DNA of 7,558 bases from Peptococcaceae bacterium UBA5767 (GCA_002418765.1 DIET01000044.1:1-7558), one strand, 5' to 3'; shown: positions 1-7,298, counted from the first letter of the stretch. Numbers and translations: made by a program. Notes: generated by a model from the letters alone, not told the origin.

Positions 1-21
1 TACCGTTCGGTATACGGCGGT
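1..21 (-). ncRNA. Group II intron domain V, 5' part (truncated)
   Basis: Read on the minus strand, the 21 bases after the maturase stop look like the start of intron domain V. The lower strand (ACCGCCGU) would pair with sequence just outside the window. The apical part UACC-GAAC-GGUA (12-1) closes a small hairpin. A CGC at 19-17 fits the CGC form of the catalytic triad known for group IIC introns, where most group II introns have AGC. Only part of the domain is present, so pairing of the lower stem cannot be confirmed here. Confidence 0.7.
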
Positions 22-1416
22 TCAACCACATAAGTGCTTTGAGCGTAATTGCTCGTACTGGGATGGAAAGTCATAATATCCAGCCTGTGCGAGCCTTTTG
101 TTTGTAATGGAGCAGGAAAGCACGGCACTACCAGCAATACGCCAGTATCCAAGACGAGTGTTTCCCCATTGGTAAGCCTGCCAGTCAGAGATGCTGAGTT
201 TCTTCAGATTCTTCACCCTTGTTCTCGGCTTCTTCCATTGCTTCCAGATGTACATTCGAAATCTTCTCCGTAACCATTCGCTCCATGACTGCAAGGTCCG
301 TTTTATGTCAGCCACATAGTAGTAACCGAGCCATCCACGGATGTAGATTTTCACGTTTTCCATGACCTTACGCACATTCCTGCCCTGATTCCGGCGGGTC
401 AGTTGTTTCAGCTTTCGTTTTGCTTTTACAAGGGAGTCCCGGTGGGCTCGTATGTAGATGCCTTTGCCGTTCTTTCCAAGACAGAAGCCAAGAAATTTGA
501 AATGCTTTCTTGCCAGCACACTAACCACCTTGCTCTTTTGGACGTTGAGCCTGAGCTGCAATCTGCCCTCCAGATATCTTCGGCTACTCTCCAGCAAGCG
601 TTCGGCGGCTCGTTTGCTCCTCGCCAGCACCACAATGTCATCCGCATAACGAATGACCTTCACGCCCCGACTTTCCATTTCCTGGTCGAATTCGTTCAGA
701 TAAATATTGGCCAGTAACGGTGAAAGTGGCCCGCCTTGCGGAGAGCCATCCTCGGTTCTGCTGAACACACCGCCTTCCATGACTCCGCTCTTCAGGTATT
801 TCTTAACGAGTAAAATCACTCGTCTGTCCTGAATATGCTTACGCAAAAGATTTAAGAGTCGTTCGTGGTTGAGTGTGTCAAAATACTTGGACAGGTCTAT
901 TTCCACAGCGTGGCTGTAGCCTTGTTCCGCATACTCTTTCACTCTCAAGATTGCTTGTTGTGCGCTCCGTTTCGGTCGGTATCCGTAGCTTCCATCCGAA
1001 AAGAGTGGTTCAAAGATGGATTGAAGTTTCTGAGCAATAGCCTGTTGGATGACACGGTCGATGACCGTGGGTATCCCCATTCGTACTCCACCATTTGGTT
1101 TCGGAATTTCCTTGCGTCGCACTGGACTGGGCTTGTAGTGCCCTTCCCTAATGCTTTGCAGAAGTTCGTCCCGATGTTCCTTAATCCACGAAGATGCCTC
1201 TTCAACGGTCATTCCGTCGATTCCCGGCGCTCCGTGGTTACGCTTGACCCGCTTGTAGGCCTGGTTCAGGTTCCCCCGTTCCAGAATATGTTCCAGCAAG
1301 TCACTTGCACCGCCTCTTTCTTTGCTTTCCCGAGTGCTGGTGCTCTGCGCTCCTGCATACTCTTTGCGTTCCACGCTATTCCTTTGCAGGTAGCCCTTTC
1401 GGTATTCTGCTTTCAA
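22..1416 (-). CDS. ltrA: Group II intron reverse transcriptase/maturase (class C type)
   Basis: This multifunctional intron-encoded protein helps the intron RNA fold and splice, and copies it into DNA at new sites. With the TTG at 1416 as start it has 464 residues. Visible motifs in that numbering: the RT-0/1 region GAPGIDGM (about 62-69), GIPTVIDRVIQQAI (RT-1/2, about 114-127), SYGYRP (about 143-148), the palm aspartate in EIDLSKYFD (about 172-180), SPQGGPLSPLLANIYL (about 225-240) and the catalytic YADD (257-260). The thumb/maturase region (about 340-440) includes RGWLGYY and GYWRIA. No HNH endonuclease follows, as expected for class C. An in-frame TTG at 1446 would add ten residues, but AAGGAGG at 1425-1431 lies within that extension and is 8 nt from TTG 1416. 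GTG 1419 is also possible at 5 nt. No frameshift or missing RT motif is seen, so it may be active. The TGA stop lies immediately before domain V. Confidence 0.95.
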   Translation of the reverse strand: MKAEYRKGYLQRNSVERKEYAGAQSTSTRESKERGGASDLLEHILERGNLNQAYKRVKRNHGAPGIDGMTVEEASSWIKEHRDELLQSIREGHYKPSPVRRKEIPKPNGGVRMGIPTVIDRVIQQAIAQKLQSIFEPLFSDGSYGYRPKRSAQQAILRVKEYAEQGYSHAVEIDLSKYFDTLNHERLLNLLRKHIQDRRVILLVKKYLKSGVMEGGVFSRTEDGSPQGGPLSPLLANIYLNEFDQEMESRGVKVIRYADDIVVLARSKRAAERLLESSRRYLEGRLQLRLNVQKSKVVSVLARKHFKFLGFCLGKNGKGIYIRAHRDSLVKAKRKLKQLTRRNQGRNVRKVMENVKIYIRGWLGYYYVADIKRTLQSWSEWLRRRFRMYIWKQWKKPRTRVKNLKKLSISDWQAYQWGNTRLGYWRIAGSAVLSCSITNKRLAQAGYYDFPSQYEQLRSKHLCG

Positions 1417-1832
1417 CACACCAGCCTCCTTCCAGCTCTTACTCAAGACTTACGATTGTTCGGCCCTTCCTGAAAAAAAACTACAGTACTATGGCCTCTG
1501 CTGACTTCTCACGGCAAGCTTTACTCCATGTTTCGGGTTGGTCCTACTCCACGTCCGTGAGATCTCCCCGGGTAAGAACGATAACCTTCATCCCATATAA
1601 CCGCCGCATTTACCGCACAGGATTCGGGTAGCATTGGACTTCGTTTTGTATGGCAAACTCATCCGGCCTGTACGGCCTCAGTATGCGATTTCTTTTCGTC
1701 GGTCCGGGACTTTGCCTCTGGCTTCCTTCAGACTCCACCTCGCGATGGACGCCCTTGCCTTCAACTAACGCTTCCTGCTACCGAGTGCGTAGTGGACTTG
1801 CACCACCAAGTTATCGCCCATGCCGGGCGCAC
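1417..1832 (-). ncRNA. Group II intron RNA domains I-III and start of domain IV (no gene)
   Basis: This stretch of about 400 bases has no credible protein gene on either strand and is accounted for by the structured 5' part of the intron RNA. It opens at 1832 with GTGCGCCCGGCATGGGCG. Near the maturase it carries GAGAAGTCAGCAGAGGCC (minus strand, about 1493-1510), a sequence I recognise from the region preceding the ORF in bacterial introns of this kind. Individual subdomains were not folded. An eight-U run at about 1475-1482 lies in the domain IV leader. Confidence 0.75.
1425..1431 (-). promoter_or_regulatory. Ribosome binding site deciding the maturase start
   Basis: AAGGAGG on the minus strand stands 8 nt before TTG (1416) and 5 nt before GTG (1419). 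It lies inside the longest possible ORF, which would begin at TTG 1446, so the shorter start is preferred. Confidence 0.75.
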
Positions 1833-1835
1833 CAT

Positions 1836-1871
1836 AAAAAATGCTACTACACCAAAATGGTGCAGTAGCAT
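1836..1871 (-). terminator. Rho-independent terminator of the operon; group IIC intron target
   Basis: On the minus strand ATGCTACTGCACC (1871-1859), loop ATTTT (1858-1854) and GGTGTAGTAGCAT (1853-1841) form a 13-bp stem, followed by a U-tract at 1841-1836. The single imperfect pair (1863/1849) is a G·U wobble in minus-strand RNA but an A·C mismatch in plus-strand RNA, which confirms the direction. It starts 37 nt after the symporter stop codon and would end the six-gene transcript. The intron begins at 1832, three bases past the U-tract, so this hairpin is also the probable recognition element for intron insertion. Confidence 0.93.
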
Positions 1872-1908
1872 GAGAAGAACTACCCAGAATAATCCTTGAT
1901 TTAATCAG

Positions 1909-3342
1909 TTATGATAAATAAAAGCCCTCCAGTTGTTCAGCAGTAGGCTCTTTGGTCATGAAGCTGATAATTACCAAAGAAATAAGAGAAAGGGGCATAC
2001 CTACGAGGATGGGAGCCACACCATAGGGAGATCCCATGATGTACCAAATGATGGTGAGCCCTGACCCAAGAATGAAGCTCCATAAGGCACCTTGATGCGT
2101 CGCTCTTTTCCAGAAGAACATAGCCATAACGGGGAAGAAAATTCCCGATCCAGCAATAGAACCAGAAAACAAGAGAATATCCAGAAGCGATGGCATTTGA
2201 ACAGCAATGAAACTCGCCAAAACACCAATGACCACCAATCCAGCCCTGTTTAGGTTACGATAACTGCTTTCTGGAATGATTTTCCCTGTTACTCTGCGAT
2301 AGATGTCAGGAATAAAGTCATAAGTAAGTGTCATATTGGCTGCAAACATAAAGGCACTAAATGATGAGATCAATGCTGCCATGATACCTACAAGCACAAG
2401 GGCTGATACGACTGGCGAGAAGAAATCTTGTGCCATCTGAACAGCAATCAAATCTGGAGATTGCGTCCATGTGGGATATAGCGTATAGGCAGCAAGTCCG
2501 GCAAACAATGTAAAAGCACATACAGGAATGTAAATCAAAAATGATAACGTCATCCCTTTGGTCATATCTTTATCACTCTTTGCGGAAGCAACCCGTGCCC
2601 ACGCTGTCGGCTCAACCAAAAATGCTGGAACCAAAGAGATCAACAAGACAAGGACCGCACCTCCACCAATCCCAATGGGATTTAGAAAGTCTGCAGGGAC
2701 TTGAGCAATCACATTGGATACACCCCCTGCACTACTGGCAGCAAATATTCCGAGGACTGCTGTTCCTACTATTACCAAACCAGCTTGGATATAATCCGCA
2801 TAAACCACTGAGGTGAAACCGCCTACCATCTGATAGCCAAGAACAATGGCCAAACAGATCACAGCAGAGGTGATTGGACCAAATCCGAAGAAATGAGCAA
2901 AGGTTTCTTGAAACACATAGAAACTGAGTGCAGCATAGCCTGATAAAGAAATAATCCAAATGATGCTATAAAGTGGCCTAATAATAGGGCTGTACCGTTT
3001 TTCCAGCATTTCGGGCTGAGAAATCATGGGAATTCTGCGTATTCGTTTTCCCAACCAAAATCCCAGCAACAAGAAAACAATCATTTCTGCCCCGGCAAGA
3101 TACCAGATTGCCGATATCCCGACCCCATATGCTCCACCAGTATTGAGGAACACAGTAGCCATATCCAGCCATGCGGCAGCCATCGTGAGGCCTACCCCTA
3201 CGAATGTCATCTTCCGACCAGCAATAAACCAGTCTTCCAATGTACCTTCATCTGTTTTTCTTGCCTGGATTGAGCTGAAAATAATGGTCCCTCCTACATA
3301 CAAAATCATAAGTACAACAAACAGTACCATTGTAGTTGACAT
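1909..3342 (-). CDS. Sodium:solute symporter (SSS family) transporter
   Basis: This is an integral cytoplasmic-membrane protein of the SSS family (TC 2.A.21), which couples Na+ entry to uptake of an organic solute. It has 477 residues, close to the usual size, and is dominated by hydrophobic segments, with about 12-13 helices estimated by eye. Family hallmarks are EDWFIAGRK (36-44) after the first helix, the SSF signature region YQMVGGFTSVVYADYIQ (170-186), and SSFSAFMFAANMTLTYDF (326-343), where the Ser residues fall in the helix that usually forms the Na2 sodium site. The ATG at 3342 is chosen because GGAGGGGAG (3349-3357) precedes it by 6 nt; the frame is open further upstream to a TTG at 3396. 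It is the last gene of the operon, 93 nt after the dehydrogenase. The substrate (amino acid, carboxylate, betaine or other) cannot be assigned from sequence alone, but it may feed the dehydrogenase and AOR encoded upstream. Confidence 0.93.
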   Translation of the reverse strand: MSTTMVLFVVLMILYVGGTIIFSSIQARKTDEGTLEDWFIAGRKMTFVGVGLTMAAAWLDMATVFLNTGGAYGVGISAIWYLAGAEMIVFLLLGFWLGKRIRRIPMISQPEMLEKRYSPIIRPLYSIIWIISLSGYAALSFYVFQETFAHFFGFGPITSAVICLAIVLGYQMVGGFTSVVYADYIQAGLVIVGTAVLGIFAASSAGGVSNVIAQVPADFLNPIGIGGGAVLVLLISLVPAFLVEPTAWARVASAKSDKDMTKGMTLSFLIYIPVCAFTLFAGLAAYTLYPTWTQSPDLIAVQMAQDFFSPVVSALVLVGIMAALISSFSAFMFAANMTLTYDFIPDIYRRVTGKIIPESSYRNLNRAGLVVIGVLASFIAVQMPSLLDILLFSGSIAGSGIFFPVMAMFFWKRATHQGALWSFILGSGLTIIWYIMGSPYGVAPILVGMPLSLISLVIISFMTKEPTAEQLEGFYLS

Positions 3343-3348
3343 ATAATT

Positions 3349-3357
3349 CTCCCCTCC
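3349..3357 (-). promoter_or_regulatory. Ribosome binding site deciding the symporter start
   Basis: GGAGGGGAG on the minus strand lies 6 nt upstream of ATG 3342. It selects this start over the in-frame TTG at 3396, which would add 18 non-membrane residues unlike the family N-terminus. Confidence 0.8.
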
Positions 3358-3435
3358 GATGAACATCCATTCATCAAATCCACATCCATGAAACAATTCA
3401 GACTACTTCTGGGTAGTACATTCTTTCAAACAAAT

Positions 3436-4560
3436 TTACTTGGGTACAATCATACTTTTCACACAAGTTTTATCCATCCCGGCACGAATGGCTTTTTCAG
3501 CTTCCTCAACCGGGAATCTATGGGTGATCAAATCCTTATAAGGAAAGCGGTCTTTGGTAGCAGCCAATAAATTAAGGGCAATACCAATTTGTGAATTGGG
3601 ATAAGCAAAGACACCACTGATATCTACATCCTTATTCACAATATGCTGCGCATTGATGGAAGCATTCCCCACATCGCTGAAGTGACCAAACTCAATAATT
3701 TTTCCACCTGGTCTAACAAGCATCAAAGACTCCTCAAAGGCTGCTGGTATACCAGCCATTTCCAGAACCACATCAGCGCCCAAACCATTGGTCAATTCTT
3801 TGACACGTGCTTCCCTTGCCTCTTTGGTTGTGTACTCATTTAGATTGATGATTTCATCACAGCCAAATTTTTTGGCCATGTCTATTCTTAAGTCCACACC
3901 TTCAATGCCAATAACAGGATAGGCTCCTGCTGTCTTGGCAGCGGCTGCAGCCAATATGCCAATCGTCCCCAATCCTTGAATAACCACTGATTTCCCAGCT
4001 CCAAATCCTTCATTGGCACTAGGTAGCCCTGGTGAATAGGCCCTCTCAAACGTTCTTGTAGCACAGGCCATCGGGTCTGCCAGTGCTGCAATTTCCAAAT
4101 CCAAACCTTCCGGAACCTTGAACACCCAACTGCCAGGTTTTAAATAAACATACTCAGAAAATCCTCCAAACAAATGTGGTGCTTCCGTCGAGGTGAGCGT
4201 AATACCATAGATATCACAGTTTTCACATAAGTTATTCCTTTGAGGAACGAAGCGGCAATAGTAGCATTCTCCACAAACCAAACTCGTTCCCAACGTGACT
4301 GCATCTCCTATCTGGAGTGGTTTCCCCAACATATCTTTTCTTGGGAAATCGCTACCCATCTCTTCCATGATGCCAGCAAACTCATGCCCCAAAACAAGAG
4401 GCGTTGGCACGGCCAAGTCACCCCTGAAAATATGGGGGTCCGTTCCACAAACGCCGCAATGCGTCACCCTCAATAAAGCCCCATCCTTTTCCACCTTCGG
4501 CTTAGGGAATTCTTGAATTTCCAATTGTTCTTTGCCCAAAAAAACTGCTGCTTTAACCAT
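3436..4560 (-). CDS. Zinc-dependent medium-chain alcohol/polyol-type dehydrogenase
   Basis: This is a cytoplasmic NAD(P)-dependent oxidoreductase of the MDR superfamily, in the threonine/sorbitol dehydrogenase-like group, interconverting an alcohol and a carbonyl. It has 374 residues. The N-terminal GroES-like domain carries CGVCGTD (35-41, catalytic zinc Cys38) and GHE (58-60). The structural zinc lobe has Cys96, Cys99, Cys102 and Cys112, with nine residues between the last two where seven is common, plus an extra Cys115. Asp162 in LADPMACA stands where many relatives have Glu. The Rossmann domain has GLGTIG (196-201). The ATG at 4560 follows GGAGGAGGT (4565-4573); a longer frame from TTG 4575 would run through that site. 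It lies 23 nt after the MoaD-like gene and 93 nt before the symporter. Co-transcription with an AOR suggests it may make or consume the aldehyde used by that enzyme, but the substrate is unknown. Confidence 0.92.
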   Translation of the reverse strand: MVKAAVFLGKEQLEIQEFPKPKVEKDGALLRVTHCGVCGTDPHIFRGDLAVPTPLVLGHEFAGIMEEMGSDFPRKDMLGKPLQIGDAVTLGTSLVCGECYYCRFVPQRNNLCENCDIYGITLTSTEAPHLFGGFSEYVYLKPGSWVFKVPEGLDLEIAALADPMACATRTFERAYSPGLPSANEGFGAGKSVVIQGLGTIGILAAAAAKTAGAYPVIGIEGVDLRIDMAKKFGCDEIINLNEYTTKEAREARVKELTNGLGADVVLEMAGIPAAFEESLMLVRPGGKIIEFGHFSDVGNASINAQHIVNKDVDISGVFAYPNSQIGIALNLLAATKDRFPYKDLITHRFPVEEAEKAIRAGMDKTCVKSMIVPK

Positions 4561-4564
4561 ATTG

Positions 4565-4573
4565 ACCTCCTCC
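4565..4573 (-). promoter_or_regulatory. Ribosome binding site deciding the dehydrogenase start
   Basis: GGAGGAGGT on the minus strand sits 4 nt before ATG 4560, in the 23-nt gap after the MoaD-like gene. The alternative TTG at 4575 lies upstream of this site and would translate it as Glu-Glu-Val. Confidence 0.8.
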
Positions 4574-4583
4574 AATCATTGAT

Positions 4584-4868
4584 TTAGCCTCCTGATACAG
4601 GCCCTAAAATCTTCACCAAACTGTTTTCATAGATGATATCGTGTGGCTTGGCTATTTTGTTGTCCACGGTAATCGTGGCGTTCAGATCACAACAAGTAGC
4701 ATCCTCTTCCCATTCCCTAGAATTTTGGGCGTAGTCTTTAAGAACCGGATACCGATGACATAATGCATTCAGCATAGAAACAACCTGCATCCCCTCCTTC
4801 GGAATCTCAACATCAATATCTTGCTTACCCAATATCATGCTATACGGAGCATAAAGACGAATTTTCAA
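4584..4868 (-). CDS. MoaD/ThiS-family sulfur carrier protein
   Basis: This is a small ubiquitin-fold protein of 94 residues, close to the usual 80-95 for MoaD. It begins MKIRLYAP, contains the late segment ATITVDNKI (64-72) typical of the fold, and ends GPVSGG. The terminal Gly-Gly is the site that is adenylated by MoeB/ThiF-type enzymes and then thiocarboxylated, to donate sulfur for the molybdopterin dithiolene or another thio-product. The chosen TTG start (4866-4868) overlaps the AOR stop as TTGA, the rare-start version of an ATGA coupling site; the shorter protein starts exactly at the family N-terminus. A longer in-frame start at TTG 4904 would overlap the AOR gene by 40 bases and is less likely. 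Cys59-Cys60 and acidic residues 52-56 are not general MoaD features. The position directly after the AOR suggests a dedicated role in tungstopterin supply, which is inference. Confidence 0.85.
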   Translation of the reverse strand: MKIRLYAPYSMILGKQDIDVEIPKEGMQVVSMLNALCHRYPVLKDYAQNSREWEEDATCCDLNATITVDNKIAKPHDIIYENSLVKILGPVSGG

Positions 4869-6784
4869 CGATTCTGCACCGCACTTTCCATCAAGACCTC
4901 CCAAACATTACTTAGCCCCAAGCGTTTTAGCGTATCCTCTTTCGGAATCCCCGTCTCCTTGTCCCAGCCAATGGCATCAAAGTACTCATCAATCATACCG
5001 TCAATATTTTGTACTGACTCTCCATCACTGGGGCCTCGCCTGATGGGGTCTTTTAAACGTTTGGGGATGAGATCATCTTTTCTGGTCAAACCAGCACGAA
5101 TATTGAAACAACGCTTCATATTCCAAGAACGTTCTGCTGCTTCAAAGAGTTCTTGGTCTGTGACATCCCATCCAGTTAATGCCGACAATAACGTGGCATA
5201 TAACTGAGGTGTAATGCATTCATCATCGGCTCCCCAGGAATGGAATACGCAGGCCCCTATGATTTCAGAAATCTCGCCTTGCATCGCAACATATTTGTAG
5301 GCCAACCCTTTTTTTGCATTCAATTCAAGCATCTTGTCTGTAGGTGGCCAAGGTTGACCCAGCGCATTCATGCCACATTCAAACTGACCGGAATCCCATA
5401 TGGCTGCCCAATTGGGGTGCATGTGACAGGCACCTCGCGGATTAACAGCATACTGCAGCGCCATGATTTTTGATTCTCCACGCGGCTCATGCATAGGCAC
5501 TTCCATGCCTTTGACATGAAGAGCAAAATCATCTGCATTCTGTCCAATCAACTCAGCTGCTCTTCGAACGCCCTGAGACAATATTTTTCCAAATCCTCTT
5601 TGCATAGAAATATCTTCTATTAGTTCCAAGATCAAATCCGCATCTCCCCAACTCAGTTCTCTACCTTCTAGTTCAAAATCGTTAAGTAAACCGTTCTCAT
5701 AACATTCTATGGCAAAGGCAATCGCAACACCGACACTAATCGTGTCTAATCCATAATCATTGCAGAGATAATTGGCTTTTAACAATGACTCCAAATTGCC
5801 ATTTTCACACAAAGAACCCAAAGCTGCTAAGGTTTCATACTCTGGTCCTTCCTGGGGAATGGTTTGATATTTCCCCTGCTCAACCACGGTATACCGACCA
5901 CATCCCATACTGCATCCATAGCAAGCTCGTCTCTTGATGAGATTCTCCTTGGTTAATCTTTCCCCACCGATATCATCAGCACTCTCAAATTGACCATAGG
6001 TAAAATTCCGTGTAGGTAGTCCACCAGCTGCATTTTGGATGCCAATCAACAACGGTGTTCCAAACTGATTAATACCTTCAAATGGATATCTGCCCAGGTA
6101 CTCTTCCGCCAACGTTACGGCCTTCATAAAATGATCAGGATGCGCAACCTGAAGACTTCCCTTTCCAGATACCGCTACGGCTTTCAGATTCTTAGAACCC
6201 ATAAGTGCGCCACCGCCGCCTCTGGCTGCGACACGTCCTCTGTCATTAACAACAGCAGCATATAGGACTTGGTTCTCTCCACCTTGACCAATCAGGGCAA
6301 TGGATGAATCCAGCTCATCAATCTCGTTCTGAATAAAAGTTGTGCTGTATTCGATTCCTTTACCCCAAATCAAGCTGGCATCTTTGATCTCAACCTGCTC
6401 GTCGTGAATCCACAAATAGACTGGCGTTTCAGACTTTCCCTCAATGACCAAAAAGTCAAACCCGGCATATTTTAAGCGAGGTCCAAAGCTTCCACCGGCT
6501 CTAGATTCACACCAAGCTCCGGTCAAGGGAGACCGATAACACAAAGCATAACTGCCCCCACTGGGTACAAGTGTTCCAGCAATGGGACCCGTGGCAAATA
6601 CGATCTTATTGTTCTCGCTCAATGGATCAACATCTCCATCAAGTTCATCCCATAACAATTTCACAGCATATCCGGATGCACCAATATAAGGGCGAATGGC
6701 ATCTTCTGTCAACATCTCAACATTGATTTCCCTGCTTGATAAATCAACTCGTAAAATTTTCCCGCAATATCCTCCGTTCATCAT
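4865..6784 (-). CDS. aor: Aldehyde:ferredoxin oxidoreductase family, tungstopterin catalytic subunit
   Basis: This is a cytoplasmic tungsten (or molybdenum) bis-pterin enzyme of the AOR family, which oxidises aldehydes to acids with ferredoxin-type acceptors and can run in reverse. It has 639 residues, close to the usual 600-650. The N-terminal cofactor domain shows SPLTGAWCESRAGGSFG (85-101) and RGGGGALMGSKNLKA (188-202). The 4Fe-4S ligands are Cys288, Cys291 and Cys295 (CYGCSMGC), with Cys512 as the probable fourth. PEYETLAALGS (314-324), KGMEVPMHEPRG (425-436), NPRGACHMH (448-456) and a C-terminal RAGLTRKDD (563-571) are family hallmarks. The two pterin-binding motifs, DxxGL(C/D) in Pyrococcus AOR, appear as NDYGLD (342-347) and EIIGAC (507-512). 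ATG 6784 follows AGGGGGTGA (6791-6799), 13 nt after the Fe-S subunit gene. The substrate is not determinable; the BamB-type branch of the family is a less likely alternative. Confidence 0.95.
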   Translation of the reverse strand: MMNGGYCGKILRVDLSSREINVEMLTEDAIRPYIGASGYAVKLLWDELDGDVDPLSENNKIVFATGPIAGTLVPSGGSYALCYRSPLTGAWCESRAGGSFGPRLKYAGFDFLVIEGKSETPVYLWIHDEQVEIKDASLIWGKGIEYSTTFIQNEIDELDSSIALIGQGGENQVLYAAVVNDRGRVAARGGGGALMGSKNLKAVAVSGKGSLQVAHPDHFMKAVTLAEEYLGRYPFEGINQFGTPLLIGIQNAAGGLPTRNFTYGQFESADDIGGERLTKENLIKRRACYGCSMGCGRYTVVEQGKYQTIPQEGPEYETLAALGSLCENGNLESLLKANYLCNDYGLDTISVGVAIAFAIECYENGLLNDFELEGRELSWGDADLILELIEDISMQRGFGKILSQGVRRAAELIGQNADDFALHVKGMEVPMHEPRGESKIMALQYAVNPRGACHMHPNWAAIWDSGQFECGMNALGQPWPPTDKMLELNAKKGLAYKYVAMQGEISEIIGACVFHSWGADDECITPQLYATLLSALTGWDVTDQELFEAAERSWNMKRCFNIRAGLTRKDDLIPKRLKDPIRRGPSDGESVQNIDGMIDEYFDAIGWDKETGIPKEDTLKRLGLSNVWEVLMESAVQNR

Positions 6785-6797
6785 CTCTCATCACCCC

Positions 6798-7298
6798 CTA
6801 TTTCAGTTTCTCCAGATTCAAATTGCTGGCCGACCCGCCTTTTAATTCAGAAACCAAGCTCTTTGCATACCGTTCCCGCTTGATTGCCGCAGCCTTTTCA
6901 ACATCAAGATATTGTAAGGCATTCTCTGGGCAATGCTGTACACATACTGGATTTCCACCACATAAATCACATTTTTTGGCCTTCCTAACACTAGCGTCTA
7001 CTGTAATCATCCCATAAGGACAAGCCATCACACATTTGCCACAACCAATGCATCGTTCATCGTCAACAACGACAGCACCAGTTTTCTTGTCTCTAGACAA
7101 AGCTCCGTAAAGACAAGCATTGATACAAATGCCACATTGCAGGCAAATGGCTGCAACATCAATGGAAGGTTCTCTTCTTAAAACTTTTAATCTGGCTTTG
7201 GCCGGATTGATCAGCCCCTCTTTGTTCATCGCACACCATAATTCACAGCGATGACAGCCTGTACATTTATCCGGAAATATAACCAAAGTCTTTGGCAT
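6798..7298 (-). CDS. Four-cluster 4Fe-4S electron-transfer subunit of the AOR
   Basis: This polyferredoxin-like subunit has 166 residues and 16 cysteines in four groups: 12/15/18/22, 52/55/58/62, 83/86/89/93 and 110/113/119/123, enough for four 4Fe-4S clusters. The arrangement matches the HycB/DmsB-like ferredoxin subunits that wire molybdenum and tungsten enzymes to other carriers, and the small Fe-S subunits (AorA-like) paired with bacterial AOR catalytic subunits. No signal peptide or membrane segment is seen, so it should be cytoplasmic like the AOR. Residues after about 130 form a Lys/Arg-rich tail without cysteine. The ATG at 7298 is chosen because AAGGAGGTG (7305-7313) precedes it by 6 nt; an in-frame extension to 7331 would cross that site. 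The gene ends 13 nt before the AOR, as expected for paired subunits of one complex. Confidence 0.93.
   Translation of the reverse strand: MPKTLVIFPDKCTGCHRCELWCAMNKEGLINPAKARLKVLRREPSIDVAAICLQCGICINACLYGALSRDKKTGAVVVDDERCIGCGKCVMACPYGMITVDASVRKAKKCDLCGGNPVCVQHCPENALQYLDVEKAAAIKRERYAKSLVSELKGGSASNLNLEKLK

Larger units (their letters stand above)
1..1832 (-). mobile_element. Group IIC (bacterial class C) intron, 3' end cut by window edge
   Basis: This is a self-splicing retroelement, seen from its 5' end to partway into domain V. The 5' end on the minus strand reads GTGCGCCCGGCATGGGCG (first base at 1832), the group II GTGYG start followed by a GCCC/GGGC hairpin. The RNA for domains I-III fills about 1447-1832, and the maturase ORF sits in domain IV. 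The left edge cuts domain V, so its second strand, domain VI and the 3' splice site are missing. Three things point to class C: the maturase type with no endonuclease domain, a CGC-like triad in domain V, and insertion 3 nt beyond the U-tract of a terminator hairpin. The 5' exon ends TTTTTTATG. A CATA at 1649-1652 (minus strand) could be EBS1 pairing with the exon TATG, but this is weak. The same transcriptional orientation as the upstream operon fits terminator-directed insertion. The intron looks richer in GC than the operon, by eye only. Confidence 0.9.

Noticed and set aside
403..717. A 104-codon plus-strand open frame
   Set aside because: It is the antisense shadow of the maturase thumb and YADD region, with no supporting start signal or homology.
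865..1473. A 202-codon open frame on the plus strand
   Set aside because: It lies antisense to the maturase gene, whose RT motifs are unmistakable; the plus-strand translation shows no recognisable domain.
1650..1868. A 72-codon plus-strand open frame next to the symporter end
   Set aside because: It crosses the intron 5' end and the terminator hairpin, both of which explain the sequence better.
3403..3418. Short inverted repeat (ACTAC/GTAGT) between the dehydrogenase and symporter genes
   Set aside because: It has only five base pairs and no U-tract, so it is not a credible terminator; no convincing promoter was seen in this 93-nt gap either.
4821..5207. A 128-codon plus-strand open frame
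   Set aside because: It lies opposite the end of the AOR gene and the start of the MoaD-like gene; no domain is visible.
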